DNA of 64,000 nucleotides from Achatina immaculata (lineage: Eukaryota; Mollusca; Gastropoda; Stylommatophora; Achatinidae): positions 50,766,930 through 50,830,929 of the forward strand of contig CM019692.1 in assembly GCA_009760885.1 (NCBI GenBank), in the 5' to 3' direction. The stretch's first letter is position 1; every line of letters starts with the position of its first letter. Below, in pieces: positions 22,924 through 33,704 of the stretch. Position numbers and translations under genes: made by a program. A model generated the notes under the pieces. The model was given only the letters and a program-made list of their open reading frames with translations. It made no database searches and had not been told where the DNA came from.

Positions 22924-22930
22924 GTATTAG

Positions 22931-23147
22931 CTTACTAATCTGAGGACGCTATTGCACACGGTTGTGAAATAAAGGAGTAGACGACTCGGCCAGCTGACCA
23001 ATTAAATATTTAGAGGCGTGGCCTACTGGACAATGGACTTAAGACATATAAGTCACGGGGCAATTGGAGAAAAAGAGACGATCAGAGAAGAACACCAAAG
23101 ATGAGGACAAGAGACGGGTACCGTCCGAACCAGGACAGTCAATAAGC
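22931..23147. other. Possible LINE-A 5' UTR; otherwise unassigned
   Basis: This sequence lies directly upstream of the first LINE-A Met on the minus strand. It may include the element's 5' UTR. No boundary or target duplication is visible. Confidence 0.3.
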
Positions 23148-23376
23148 AGAGGCCGGTCCAGACATCAGTGGAAGACAGTCCAGACATCAGTGGAAGACAG
23201 TCCAGACAGTGGAAGACAGTCCAGACATCAGTGGAAGACAGTCCAGACATCAGTGGAAGACAGTCCAGACATCGGTGGAAGACAGTCCAGACATCGGTGG
23301 AAGACAGTCCAGACATCGGTGGAAGACAGTCCAGACATCAGTGGAAGACAGTCCAGACATCAGTGGAAGACAGTCC
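23148..23376. repeat. 22-bp minisatellite, about 10 units
   Basis: The unit is GTGGAAGACAGTCCAGACAT plus two bases, with one short unit near 23,204-23,219. Three plus-strand frames with QTSVEDSPDISGR-like repeats are artefacts. Confidence 0.93.
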
Positions 23377-23908
23377 ATGCCACAATTCGAAAACACTCAC
23401 TAGGAGACACGGAGGGGACTGAAACACAGACAAACAAGAAAGAGAACGAGACGATATAGAATCAGAAGTAGTGTTAGACGGAAGATGTGTATCAAGTGAT
23501 TCAAGTGATTAAGAAGATTTGTTACTTTAAAACTTCGAGTAAAGAGAGTTCAGACGAGAAATTAGCAGACCACGTGTTGCAGATCTTTTACAAAAGATCA
23601 GAATCGTCCTAGTATCACATGTAGAATATCTTGAAGTTGAGAACATTGCCGAAATGCTGTATGTAGAATATGATAGAATTTGATATTGTGAACAAATGAT
23701 TAAGTGATTCAATCCAAGTGATGTCGTCGACAAAACATCTTGAACTTATTTGTCAGAATTAAATAATTCAGAGAACATTTCATCTGAGACTTGCTCTGAT
23801 CTAGTGAATGTGGTAATGCGTGTGAGACCTCGATGTGTTATGATCAAAAGAAAAACTTAATCATCTTCAATCTTCATCGATAATATGATAGTTCACACCT
23901 TTACATCG
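23377..23908. other. No feature seen
   Basis: About 530 bases of AT-rich sequence without a recognisable element. Confidence 0.45.
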
Positions 23909-24062
23909 TTATACATACATACATACATACATACATACATACATACATACATACATACATACATACAAACGTACATACATACATACGTACAAACATACAT
24001 ACATACATACATACGAACATACATACATGCATACAAACATACATACGTACATACATGCATAA
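23909..24062. repeat. (CATA)n microsatellite
   Basis: About 150 bases of CATA with CGTA, CAAA and CGAA variants. Confidence 0.96.
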
Positions 24063-24337
24063 GCCAGATTAATTAAATCCTATAGAAGACACAGATTAGA
24101 TCAGTTGCCTTGTATGGCTTAGAAACATGGAGCACTAAGAAAAGAAGATGATGAAGTTTAATTACAAATCTTTGAAAGTAGAATCTTGAGAAAAAATCTT
24201 TAGATCGACTAGAGATCCTGTATCATAAGAATGGAAAGTTAGAAATAACAAAGAAATCCAGACACAATTTCCATCTCCACATATAACTACCATTATGAAT
24301 AACAACATACTGAGATGGCTCAGACAACTGGAAAGGA

Positions 24338-24569
24338 TGGACGAGAATCTTATCTATGTCCTTCCCGTGCCGTTAAACGTCACATAGGGCTAGCAAAGCA
24401 GTTCGCCAATTTTTCCTGTCTTCAGCGAGTCTTTCAACCTCATCAAGGGATTTTATGCCTGTTAATTTGGCCTCTCTTAACAATGTCCTCTTCAGAGTTT
24501 CACGCGGTCTGCCTCTTTTTCTTTGGCTTGTTGTGTTCCACCTGATAGCTTGATAGCTTGGACGAGAAT
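24338..24569 (-). mobile_element. LINE-B 3' fragment nested in LINE-E, 11-bp duplication
   Basis: TGGACGAGAAT at 24,338-24,348 and 24,559-24,569 flanks a 210 bp insert. On the minus strand it encodes the LINE-B end (KRGRPRETLKRTLLREAKLT ... ALLALCDV) and its terminal GTTTAACGGCACGGGAAGG. Removing it rejoins LINE-E at MDEN. LINE-B was therefore active after LINE-E had inserted here. Confidence 0.92.
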
Positions 24570-24677
24570 AGACAGACAAAAAAGAGCTTGTACAGAAGTG
24601 ATTAACAGAGACAGACCAAGAGGCAGACAACGGTGGCGTGACAGCCTGGAAGAAGATCTACGAGCCCTCGGATTGGG

Positions 24678-25030
24678 CAACTGGCAGGAGAGGACTAAGA
24701 ACAGAGAGGAATAGAGACAACTGGCAGGAGAAGACTAAGAACAGAGAGGAATAGAGACAGGAGAAGACTAAGAACAGAGAGGAATAGAGACAACTGGCAG
24801 GAGAAGACTAAGAACAGAGAGGAATAGAGACAACTGGCAGGAGAAGACTAAGAACAGAGAGGAATAGAGACAACTGGCAGGAGAAGACTAAGAACAGAGA
24901 GGAATAGAGACAACTGGCAGGAGAAGACTAAGAACAGAGAGGAATAGAGACAACTGGCAGGAGAAGACTAAGAACAGAGAGGAATAGAGACAACTGGCAG
25001 GAGAAGACTAAGAACAGAGAGGAATGGAGA
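24678..25030. repeat. 40-bp minisatellite inside LINE-E, 9 units
   Basis: The unit is CAACTGGCAGGAGAAGACTA plus AGAACAGAGAGGAATAGAGA. Units start at 24,678, 24,718 and 24,758 (this one 33 bp), then six exact 40 bp units from 24,791. All but the last have TAG where the last has TGG (encoding Trp of EEWR), which identifies the last unit as the ancestral-like edge. The unit corresponds to the NWQERTKNREEWR part of LINE-E ORF2. Confidence 0.94.
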
Positions 25031-25075
25031 CAAATCTTGTCTGCATCAATGAGCCCCAGTGGCTTGGAAAGCTGT

Positions 25076-25900
25076 TCAATGAAATTAAGGAAATCCACAG
25101 TATATGCACTATTTTCTGGTTTGGAAAACATGAGATGTGTCTGTATTGTGAAAATATAACAGTTTTGATGGACAGTATTTAGTCTGTAAGTCCGATTCGC
25201 GTTACTTCAGTTCTCATAGCAAGCACTAAAAAGATGAAAGCAAAGGGTAGCCTAACATGGTGTAACAGCTCAAATACCTGGGTATTCAAGGTGGGAAGAT
25301 AAACAGTTTCGCTTTGGCCAAATGCAGGCATTACTACCTTTTCAAAAGCTGTCGTGCTTTACGACCTTTCCCGTCTGGATTTTCCACATCTCCCCCGGGA
25401 ACCTGTAAATGGTCTTATAATTGTGTTTAGTCGAAAGGGCCAGTTTTCATGTTTCGTGCTTTGGTCTTGGAACATTCATCATCTTGTCGGGGAAGGTCCA
25501 CAGAAAGTGAAAATGTCAGCACTGTTCTACAGAAGTTTTTTTTTTAAAAATGCATTTCTAAAAGTCACGTCAAATTATTTTTAAGTTGTTTCTTTTAAGT
25601 CCTTAATTGGCATAAAGAAGGGGAACATAAATGTTTTTGGAATGAAAACACTGCTTTTCATAACGACTAACAAACATGCATAAAAACCTTAAGCTTGTTG
25701 TTTCTAAATGTATCCTATTTTTGTAGAGAGCCGGTTGTTTACGATATTGCTCTCTATACATTAATGAATAAACATTTGTTAATTCATTTTTTTTTATGTT
25801 GAGAGTTCAGTAAAGATTTTTTTAAGTGACATATTGCATTTTATTATCGAATGTTGGTTTCTCTATAACACGTCAGCTTTTTGCTACAGTGTTACATTGA
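25076..25900. other. No feature seen
   Basis: AT-rich sequence with several short frames and no recognisable motif. Confidence 0.45.
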
Positions 25901-26291
25901 GCCAGTCCTGTTCTGTGCGTGCGAAGTCTGTAAGTTCAGAAGAGAGATGGTCTGAATCAGCTGAAATGTGGTTCTTAACAAGAAGGCTGAATGCACCAGG
26001 GACAGTAAGAAAGTTCTGAAAGAGGCACAAGAAATAAGGAAAATTATAAGGAAGATAAGAAAACAACAATCCAAATTTGTGGGGGCATGTTTGGAGGAGA
26101 GGTGGGCTAGAGCAGCTAATGGCAACAGGGAAGATCGAAGGTAAAAGAGACAGAGGAAGACAGAGAGAAAAAAGACGTTTGATGGTCTGGCATCCGGGCA
26201 CGGAAAATGCTCAGTGACAAGTCTGTTGAGAGGCCAAGGGATCGAGGGTTATGTAAGGACATGATATCCTACGTCTGTTGGCAAGGATCTT

Positions 26292-26318
<27 letters not shown>
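25901..26318 (+). mobile_element. LINE-K C-terminal fragment
   Basis: Translated pieces in different frames read MWFLTRRLN (about 25,965), a KEAQEIRKIIRKIRK-like stretch, WRRGGLEQLMATGKIEGK (about 26,090) and DRGRQREKRRLMVWHPG. This is the order typical of a LINE ORF2 C-terminus (MWFxRR, GHVxRRGGLE, TGxIEGKRxRGRQR). It ends in (GA)n at 26,292-26,318. It is heavily frameshifted. Confidence 0.65.
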
Positions 26319-26322
<4 letters not shown>

Positions 26323-26354
26323 CCTTATGAAATGAAAATAAAATGTTCCTAATG

Positions 26355-26640
26355 TATGGAGGCGAAGACGCTGTCCATTTTGGCAATCAGCGACCCAAAA
26401 CTGACATGCTAGTGTCAGGGTTAGCGACCCATATGTGACCAAGACCCTGTCCCGTCTCCCCGTTGGTACATTCAGTAACATGCCTAACCTGACTAACAGG
26501 GCAAGGACCGTCATAGTTCCCATGGTGTTTGAGTCTGATAACGAAAAAAAAATATTGCACATTCCCTGATTTTTAGCAGGGGCTGAAAAAAAATGTCTAC
26601 CACAACCGGCTCTCAAGCCGACACCATGCTGTGTCTCAAC
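26355..26640 (+). repeat. M repeat, subfamily alpha, about 2 units
   Basis: This starts with AGACGCTGTCCATTTTGGCA (26,373). Two VNTR units follow, then GTGACCAAGACCCTGTCC (26,435), TGACTAACAGGGCAAGG (26,490), GTGTTTGAGTCTGATAACGA (26,525), and ends with CTCTCAAGCCGACACCATG (about 26,610). It aligns colinearly with the copies at 17.2, 45.3 and 55.5 kb. Confidence 0.82.
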
Positions 26641-26795
26641 ATTTTCACATACTTTATGTACATACTGGACTATACTTTATGTGTATACTGAGCTATGTAC
26701 TTTATGTATATACTGAGCTATATACGCTATATATATACTGAGCTATATACTTTATGTATATACTGAGCTATACTTTATGTATAAACTGAGCAGGA
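26641..26795. repeat. 25-26-bp AT-rich minisatellite, about 6 units
   Basis: Units contain TATACTGAGCTATATACTTT. The array abuts the M repeat end. Confidence 0.88.
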
Positions 26796-27039
26796 ACAAA
26801 AAAGGGACTTTAGCAGCGCTTTTTATCTTCGAAAACAAAATAGCGGAGAACGTACATAAGCGATGAATTCTACCTGCTTTATTACATGTGGTCATCTGTT
26901 GTTTTGTTTCCTTCATAAAGACCTTCTCCGGCAATATTTGTTTGTTCTTACTTTGTTCTCTTCTTAATGCCTTTTATTACCAGTTGTCTACATTCTCTGT
27001 TTCTTTGCCCTCGTGGAAAAAAAAAGTAATATATACACC

Positions 27040-28340
27040 CATCATACTTCAGTCCACTGTTTTAGTAATGGAACTATTCCTTCTGTATACGAAACTGAAA
27101 GAGATAATATTCACAGACGAACAGTGATAATGAACAATGCCCCGAAAAGCTTGCAAGATCATGTGAGCAGTAGCTGTAAACATTATGACATGAAAATCAC
27201 CATTGCCAAAACAGAGACCATGAAAGTCAGCAGAGTCCAAGCCCATTGAACATCTATATCAAAGACAACAGAAGAGTTCAAGTATTTTGGATGAATGTTC
27301 ACAGAAGATGGGAAGCTTGATAGAGAAATTGAAGTTAGAACGTAAAGAGCAAATGCCATTACATACCAGCTATCTCCGCTGTTTACTCACCCTAACATAC
27401 CAGCTATCTCCGCTGTTTACTCACCCTAACATACCAGCTATCTCCGCTGTTTACTCACTCTAACATACCAGCTATCTCCGCTGTTTACTCACTCTAACAT
27501 ACCAGCTATCTCAACTGTTTACTCACCCTAACATACCAGCTATCTCCACTGTTTACTCACCCTAACATACCAGCTATCTCCACTGTTTACTCACTCTAAC
27601 ATACCAGCTATCTGCACTGTTTACTCACCCTAACATACCAGCTATCTCCGCTGTTTACTCACCCTAACATACCAGCTATCTCTTCTGTTTACTCACCCTA
27701 ACATATCAGCTATCTCCACTGTTTACTCACTCTAACATACCAGCTATCTCAACTGTTTACTCACTCTAACATACCAGATATCTGCACTGTTTACTCACCC
27801 TAACATGCCAGCTATCTCCGCTGTTTACTCACCCTAACATACCAGCTATCTCCTCTGTTTACTCACCCTAACATGCCAGCTATCTCCTCTATTTACTCAC
27901 CCTAACATACCAGCTATCTCCGCTGTTTGCTCATCCCAACATACCAGCTATTGCCGTTGCTTTCTCATATGACTCGAAACTAAGAGATAAGTAATTAACA
28001 GCAACGTTGTGTTACCAATGCCAAACATGGGCACTAACCAAGAAACGGCAAAATAAAATATCTGCGTGTGAAATGAGATGATTAAATAACAGCAGAAATG
28101 TCACTATGAGGGATAAGCTAAGAAACGACTACATAAGACAGTTGGTAGGAGCTAGACCATGTCTACAATACACAGAGAAACACAATGATGTGGCCGCTTT
28201 ATGAAAATGACACATACACAAGCAGCCGCGAGGTCCTTCATCCAAAGGCGCAGGTCAAGAGGAAGGCCCCGAATAAGATTCATGTATGGCGTTATAGCAA
28301 CACACATGACTTACAGATTGAACATCACTGAGGTCACACG
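27040..28340 (+). mobile_element. LINE-H C-terminal fragment interrupted by a 34-bp array
   Basis: Before the array: SLQDHVSSSCKHYDMKI and IAKTETMKVSR (about 27,150-27,240), EEFKYFG, then RANAITYQLSPLFTHPNIP (about 27,347-27,405), which runs straight into the array. After the array: TLCYQCQTWALTKKRQNKIS (about 28,003-28,063), MRDKLRNDYIRQLVGARP (about 28,108-28,160), RRRSRGRPRIRF and THMTYRLNITEVTR (to about 28,340). This is the normal order of a LINE ORF2 C-terminus. Stops and frameshifts are present. Confidence 0.82.
27362..27960. repeat. 34-bp minisatellite inside LINE-H, about 17-18 units
   Basis: The unit is ACATACCAGCTATCTCCGCT plus GTTTACTCACCCTA. The first unit still lies in the LINE frame as TYQLSPLFTHPN. 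The 34 bp period breaks the frame at each repeat, so the array grew at the DNA level after the element died. Confidence 0.95.
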
Positions 28341-29544
28341 GCTTCTTCCTCTACTGTTTCTGTCAATGCGGGACTTGCATGTAGTGGGGCTGTCACCAGC
28401 AGTAAATGACCCTGCTGCTGAGTCTAATCACACTGCTCAAATACCTGCACCTGTATGTATAATATTATACGAAGGCCTTTCATATTTGCAACTTGAGGAA
28501 TTTCAACTCTTCCTGAGTTGTCTAGGAGCGGTAAAGAGATCATCTCCGGCTTGCTGGGTCAGTCGTGGTTTTTACAGGCAGAATTTAACTCAGGGAAGCC
28601 CGTCTTCAGAGTCACGTTAGCCAGTGGGCTCGCGGTCATCATCGCCAGCCTGTACAAACGAGGATATGGGGTTCACCTGTGTGTACATGGAGCATCGGTA
28701 GGCTACCAATGTTCACTTTTCGCTTCTCAGAAGAGAAGCTATCCGACCCCAGCACTGCTGGATGCAGTACCAGCCGCGGTACACACTCTACAATAACCTT
28801 AACTATCCAGTTATATGAAGAAAATAGCCGAGCCCTATCAAGACGTCTAGTTCTTCACTTAACACAGAAAAGTATATGAGGAAGGAGACAAGACATACAC
28901 AGAATTTCACTAGCTCATGCTATCTCTCTCTCTCTCTCTCTCACTCTCTCTCTCTCTCTTTCTGTGTGTGTGTGTCTCTTCCACTCCCTCATTTTATCCT
29001 CTTTTGTCTTTCTCACATTTAAATAATACTCGCATGATATTTACCCTCGATATTTAAAGGCAGTAAACTAAGACACTTCTAGATTCATCCATTTACTTTA
29101 TTAACTCTCCCCCGGGCCATTCCTCCGGCCACACAATATTCCAATCAACCAAAGCCCAAACCTCGCACGACAAACTGACATTAACTCCCTTGTAATGTCT
29201 CTCCCGGTCATTCCCTCCACTGATCTGGCAGTCCATTTACCTACCACTTCCGGTCAGTATGTTTGTGGAGAGTACAAGTATACAACCATTTCCGGTGGTC
29301 AGAGGTCATAAAAGGTAACCGGAAGAGATGGCAGGGTTTTTGCCTGTCTTAGATTACTGCCAGCAGGTCGTGTTGAAATCGGCCAGAAAGCTGTAGAAAC
29401 AACCTAAGGGACATAATGGCGATGTATGTGCGTCGAGGACACAGAAAAAAGGTTTTGGCTGGCGAAGCAGACAGACATGGACATAATAACTCGTTGTGGT
29501 CATCTACCACTCATTGATGATGTAAAAAGAAAAAATCGTGAATG
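28341..29544. other. No gene; (CT)n/(GT)n tract
   Basis: Positions 28,923-28,978 are (CT)n and (GT)n. The frames at 28,201-28,879 follow the LINE-H end and show no further motif. I cannot assign the rest. Confidence 0.5.
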
Positions 29545-29830
29545 TAGAGAGAGAGAAGAGAGAGAGGAAGAGAGGAGAGAGGGAAGAGAGAGAAGAGAGA
29601 GAGGAGAGAGAAAGAAGAGAGAGAGAGGAGAGAGAGAAGTGAGAGAGAGGAGAGAGAAGATAGAGAGGAGAGAGAGACAATCTAAAGGAATTGATAGATA
29701 AATAATGCGTGAATACAGGCAAACAGACGGATAGAAGTGAAGATAGCTATGTAGGCGGAATGATGTTAATACAGGCAAGCAGGCGGATTGAAGTGAACAT
29801 AGGTAGGCAGCTGGATTGACATGAAGTAGG
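29545..29830. repeat. (GA)-rich tract and short 45-bp repeat
   Basis: About 140 bases of GAGAGAAGAGAG purine repeat (29,545-29,690) are followed by two or three imperfect units around AATACAGGCAAGCAGGCGGA (29,715-29,830). All open frames here are low complexity. Confidence 0.85.
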
Positions 29831-30063
29831 CGAACAGAGAGCTTTTGACATATACGTTACCTTCAAGCTGTGATATACCTGAAATAAATCTGTTCAACTT
29901 CCACACAGACATGCATACAGTTATTGATACATGCATATATACGAGTACTACCATTGGACCGCATACAGTCAGTACGTGTAAGTACAGGCTGTAGTACCTA
30001 AAACAATAAATAAATGAGGTTTGAATACATTAATTCCCGCGTCTAACACGTTAATGTTCAGCC

Positions 30064-30256
30064 AAACAAAAATTAGAGGTCGACCACGTGAAACTCTAAA
30101 GAGGACATTGTTAACAGAGGCCAGTTTAGTGGGCATAAAATCCCTTGATGAGGTTGAAAAGTTCGCCGAAAACAAGAAAACTTGGCGAACTAACATGCGA
30201 GCCCTATGTGACGTTTGACGGCACGGGAGGGATGTAAGATGCAAGAAACAAAAATT
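30064..30256 (+). mobile_element. LINE-B 3' fragment with 11-bp target-site duplication
   Basis: AAACAAAAATT at 30,064-30,074 and 30,246-30,256 flanks a 171 bp insert. It encodes RGRPRETLKRTLLTEASLVG and KTWRTNMRALCDV, then ends GACGTTTGACGGCACGGGAG. It is strongly 5'-truncated. Confidence 0.92.
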
Positions 30257-30259
30257 GCC

Positions 30260-31585
30260 TAAAAATAAATTAATGTATGGATCTTTTTTCCGGTATCTCC
30301 TTTCCAGAAATTAAAGGAGGGACCCTTTCCCGGTATTGTCTGACTATAAAGCTCGAATCTTTTCTCAGTATCTTTTCACCATAAAAATGAATGCCTGGAT
30401 ATCCCCCCACCCACCTTTTCGCTTTCCCCATTCATTTTACAATAAATTAATAGAGAAATATTTTCCAAGAAGCTTATAGCCATAAATTAATGCATGAATC
30501 TTCTCCCACTATCGTCTAGTCTTGTCTGAATCTCCCCCGGAACTCTCCACCCATCCACCCTCACCCCTTCCTCCTGCCATAAATTAATGGATGAATCATT
30601 TCCCAGTATATTCTCACCATAAATTAACTCATGAAACTTATCCCAGTATTTTCTCACCATAAATTAACTCATGAAACTTATCCCAGTATTTTCTCACCAT
30701 AAATTACCTCATGAAACTTCTCCCAGTATTTTCTCACCATAAATTAACTCATGAAACTTCTCCCAATATTTTCTCACCATAAATTAACTCATGAAACTTC
30801 TCCCAGTATTTTATCACCATAAATTAACGCACGAAACTTCTCCCAGTATTTTCTCACCATAAATTAACTCATGAAACTTCTCCCAGTATTTTCTCACCAT
30901 AAATTAACGCACGAAACTTCTCCCAGTATTTTCTCACCATAAATTAACGCACGAAACTTCTCCCAGTATTTTCTCACCATAAATTAACTCATGAAACTTC
31001 TCCCAGTATTTTCTCACCATAAATTAACTCATGAAACTTATCCCAGTATTTTCTCACCATAAATTAACGCACGAAACTTCTCCCAGTATTTTCTCACCAT
31101 AAATTAACTCATGAAACTTCTCCCAGTATTTTCTCACCATAAATTAACGCACGAAACTTCTCCCAGTATTTTCTCACCATAAATTAACTCATGAAACTTC
31201 TCCCAGTATTTTCTCACCATAAATTAACTCATGAAACTTCTCCAGTATTTTCTCACCATAAATTAACGCACGAAACTTCTCCCAGTATTTTCTCACCATA
31301 AATTAACTCATGAAACTTCTCCCAGTATTTTCTCACCATAAATTAACTCATGAAACTTATCCCAGTATTTTCTCACCATAAATTAACGCACGAAACTTCT
31401 CCCAGTATTTTCTCACCATAAATTAACTCATGAAACTTCTCCCAGTATTTTCTCACCATAAATTAACTCATGAAACTTCTCCCAGTATTTTCTCACCATA
31501 AATTAACGCACGAAACTTCTCTCAGTATCGTCTTGACTCTTTTCCCACTATCGCATCGCTCTACCATAAATTAATGCCGGAATTT
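30260..31585. repeat. 40-bp minisatellite, about 23 homogeneous units with diverged edges
   Basis: The core unit is CCAGTATTTTCTCACCATAA plus ATTAACTCATGAAACTTCTC (30,600-31,525), with ACTCATG and ACGCACG variants interleaved. From 30,260 to 30,600 and 31,525 to 31,585 increasingly diverged units can be seen by their CCATAAATTAATG core. This looks like recent homogenisation of the middle. Confidence 0.95.
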
Positions 31586-32146
31586 TTTTTTTTTTGTTTG
31601 GTTTGGTTTCTTTCTTTCTTATTCCAGAGTTTTCTGATGATAAATGAGTGCAAATTAATCAATCAATAAATAAATCTTGTTGTTTCAGTTTACATTATAG
31701 ATTCCGTGTCGCAATGAAGGACAAGGATATTTAGCCCACAATAAGACTAGATAGGTTTCTCCAGACTGTACTGCCATGAATCTCCTGAAGGTAAACTTTC
31801 GTATTCATCATCATCATCATCATGTTGCATTTGGCGGTCATTCTACTCCGCAAATCTCGATACTTTATTTATTTTTGTTTTTCCAGCTCAGTTGGCGAAT
31901 CTTTGTTGTGACATCGTGTTAGACTATCCATGATTTCTTTTCTTCTAGTTTTGACCTGCTTCCCTTCCCAGTTATCTTTCCTGTTCTTATGTTTTCGAGA
32001 GCGGCCCCCCCCCCCCACCCACCCAATGTTCCCTTTAAGGGTGTGCGATCTGTGTGCAAAATATTCAGCTCATATGCAAAATAAATTGTGTGTGCAAATG
32101 TGCACGCACGCACACACACACACTTATATGCATATATGTGACGTTT
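31586..32146. other. No feature seen; simple runs
   Basis: Contains (CAT)n at 31,806-31,822, a C run at 32,007-32,017 and a (CA)n tract at 32,109-32,121. No gene. Confidence 0.5.
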
Positions 32147-32200
32147 ATCGGCACGGGAAGGATATAAGATAAGATAAGTATATATATATATATACACTGT
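32147..32200 (+). mobile_element. LINE-B extreme 3' end
   Basis: TGTGACGTTTATCGGCACGG followed by GAAGGATATAAGATAAGATAAG matches the last 50 bases of LINE-B. It is flanked on both sides by ATATAT, which could be a target duplication but is too simple to prove. Confidence 0.7.
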
Positions 32201-32537
32201 AAAGGAGCCTGTACATGTAAGAACAGGATAAACCTGCTCTGTACTTCTCAGTTACTGGTATTTAAATAATTACAAAGATGATTTCTTTGGTTACTTATTC
32301 AGTGACAGTAGCTATTTATTTACAGCTGTTTATCCTATCATATGTGACTTACTATGGGTTCATTGAAGCATAATCCCATCCTATGATGAGAAGCGAGTAA
32401 ATGACCTCAGTTTACCAAACAATAGAAGATTAAATTAGAGTGACAGCAGGACAGACCTAATATCCCAGTCCCACATTTTGCTGTCTGGCCATCTAATTAC
32501 GGGTTAGAACAGAGTTACTTTCACTTTTAAAGGTGAC
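32201..32537. other. No feature seen
   Basis: About 340 bases without a recognisable element. Confidence 0.45.
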
Positions 32538-32814
32538 TAGCCCCCAAAGGGGATTAAAGAGAGAAAACTGAAATATTTTGGACACATTAAACGTCATGAT
32601 AACCTAGAGAAAACCGTCTTGGAAGGGTACATAATGGAAAAAGAAAGAGAGGAAGACCAAGGCGAAGATGGCTGCAAGACATCGTTGATGATCTCCAAAT
32701 GGATGCATCAGCAGCAGGCCATCTTGCTCACAACCGAGAGGCCTACAGGAGTGCTATTAGGGAGGCAAAGTTCCGCAAGGGACATGCAAACGAATGAATA
32801 AATAAGCCCCCAAA
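32538..32814 (+). mobile_element. LINE-A 3' fragment with 10-bp target-site duplication
   Basis: AGCCCCCAAA at 32,538-32,547 and 32,805-32,814 flanks a 257 bp insert. It starts within the LINE-A C-terminal coding region (KRKLKYFGHI-like), carries the RRRWLQDIVDDL-like region, and ends in AACGAATGAATAAAT. This is a clean 5'-truncated insertion. Confidence 0.93.
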
Positions 32815-33704
32815 TTTGTGCTTGAAATGTATAAGGCACAGGATACAGGAGTCTTTGTCAGTACCAGTTTGAACACTACAAAAACACATACTTAAGTTAC
32901 ACACAATTGTGCACCTTCCCACAGCGACAATAAATCTACCGCTATTAAAAAAAAAACAAGACGGGTCTGATGATGGTGATCACAACGTCTGGTGTTAGTT
33001 ATCAAGATCAACTTGTATATCTGAGCAGCTTAATGGACATTCTCCTTTGCCACGAAATTGGAGGCAGTAGAAATTAATCTGCCCGTTTATTTTAATTACC
33101 CTTCTATTCTCTGTGTGCCCACTTGCCTCGTCATGATTCTGCTACAGCACTACCGAAACTACGAGGTAAAAGACCAACTGAAGCATCCGATCTGAAAGTC
33201 ATCTCTCGACCAGAAAGAAACAGTACGGGAAAAAACGTGCACCATCTTTGTATGTTTCTTGATCGCAATTATAACACAGAGTAACATTTTGCGCGACTCC
33301 AAAAATTTTGTGCGCGGTATGATTTTTTTTTTTCTGTGCGCGGCCGCGCAGCTTAGAGGAAACAGTGCCCACCCTCACTCTAATCTTCCCTGTTATTATT
33401 ATATGTCCCATGAACGATTTCTTTCTAAGCTTTATTTTTGTTTCTCATCTTAGTAAAAGATGGCTTATATTCCTTGAAACTTTGCACATGTCTCTAGAAA
33501 CTTTACAATGTGTAATAAAAGCAGGAGCTTGACATATATGCTTTATAAGCGGAAGCATTTTACTCACGTTATAACAGTGAGAATTGCATATATTTTATAT
33601 TGATTAATATTGAGTTGTTCTTGTTCTTCTTCTTCTCACGTAAGTTTGAACTCCTTTTTCTTCGCAGGAAAACGCCAGGATAATGTTCCAGCAAATCCAA
33701 GGTC
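32815..33704. other. No feature seen
   Basis: The minus frame 33,199-33,411 contains LCYNCDQETY but I do not recognise it. No gene is supported. Confidence 0.4.

Larger units (their letters stand above)
19929..22930 (-). mobile_element. LINE-A, longest copy, RTE/BovB-like
   Basis: About 3.0 kb, close to the size of RTE elements. On the minus strand it reads: N-terminal region with RVGTWNV (about 22,618-22,923), AP-endonuclease (from 22,479), linker, reverse transcriptase (20,558-21,403), C-terminal region ending FRKGHANE, then an AATGAATGAATGA-type tail at 19,929-19,945. The endonuclease resembles proteins annotated as craniofacial development protein 2, which derive from such elements. It is not active: there is one stop at a conserved Trp position near 22,560, another near 21,785, and frameshifts around the reverse transcriptase and C-terminal region. 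I found no clear target duplication. Confidence 0.9.
24075..25075 (+). mobile_element. LINE-E C-terminal fragment with nested insertion and internal array
   Basis: Degenerate ORF2 C-terminal sequence: LYGLETWSTKKR (about 24,110), ILRWLRQLERMDEN (about 24,307-24,348), then after a LINE-B insertion RDRPRGRQRWRDSLEEDL and NWQERTKNREE (to 24,710). After the 40 bp array, EEWRQILSASMSPSGLES (about 25,020-25,070) matches the end RRTLSAAVSLNGPES of the second LINE-E copy at 57 kb. The array therefore lies inside the element. Frameshifts and stops make it a fossil. Confidence 0.8.
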
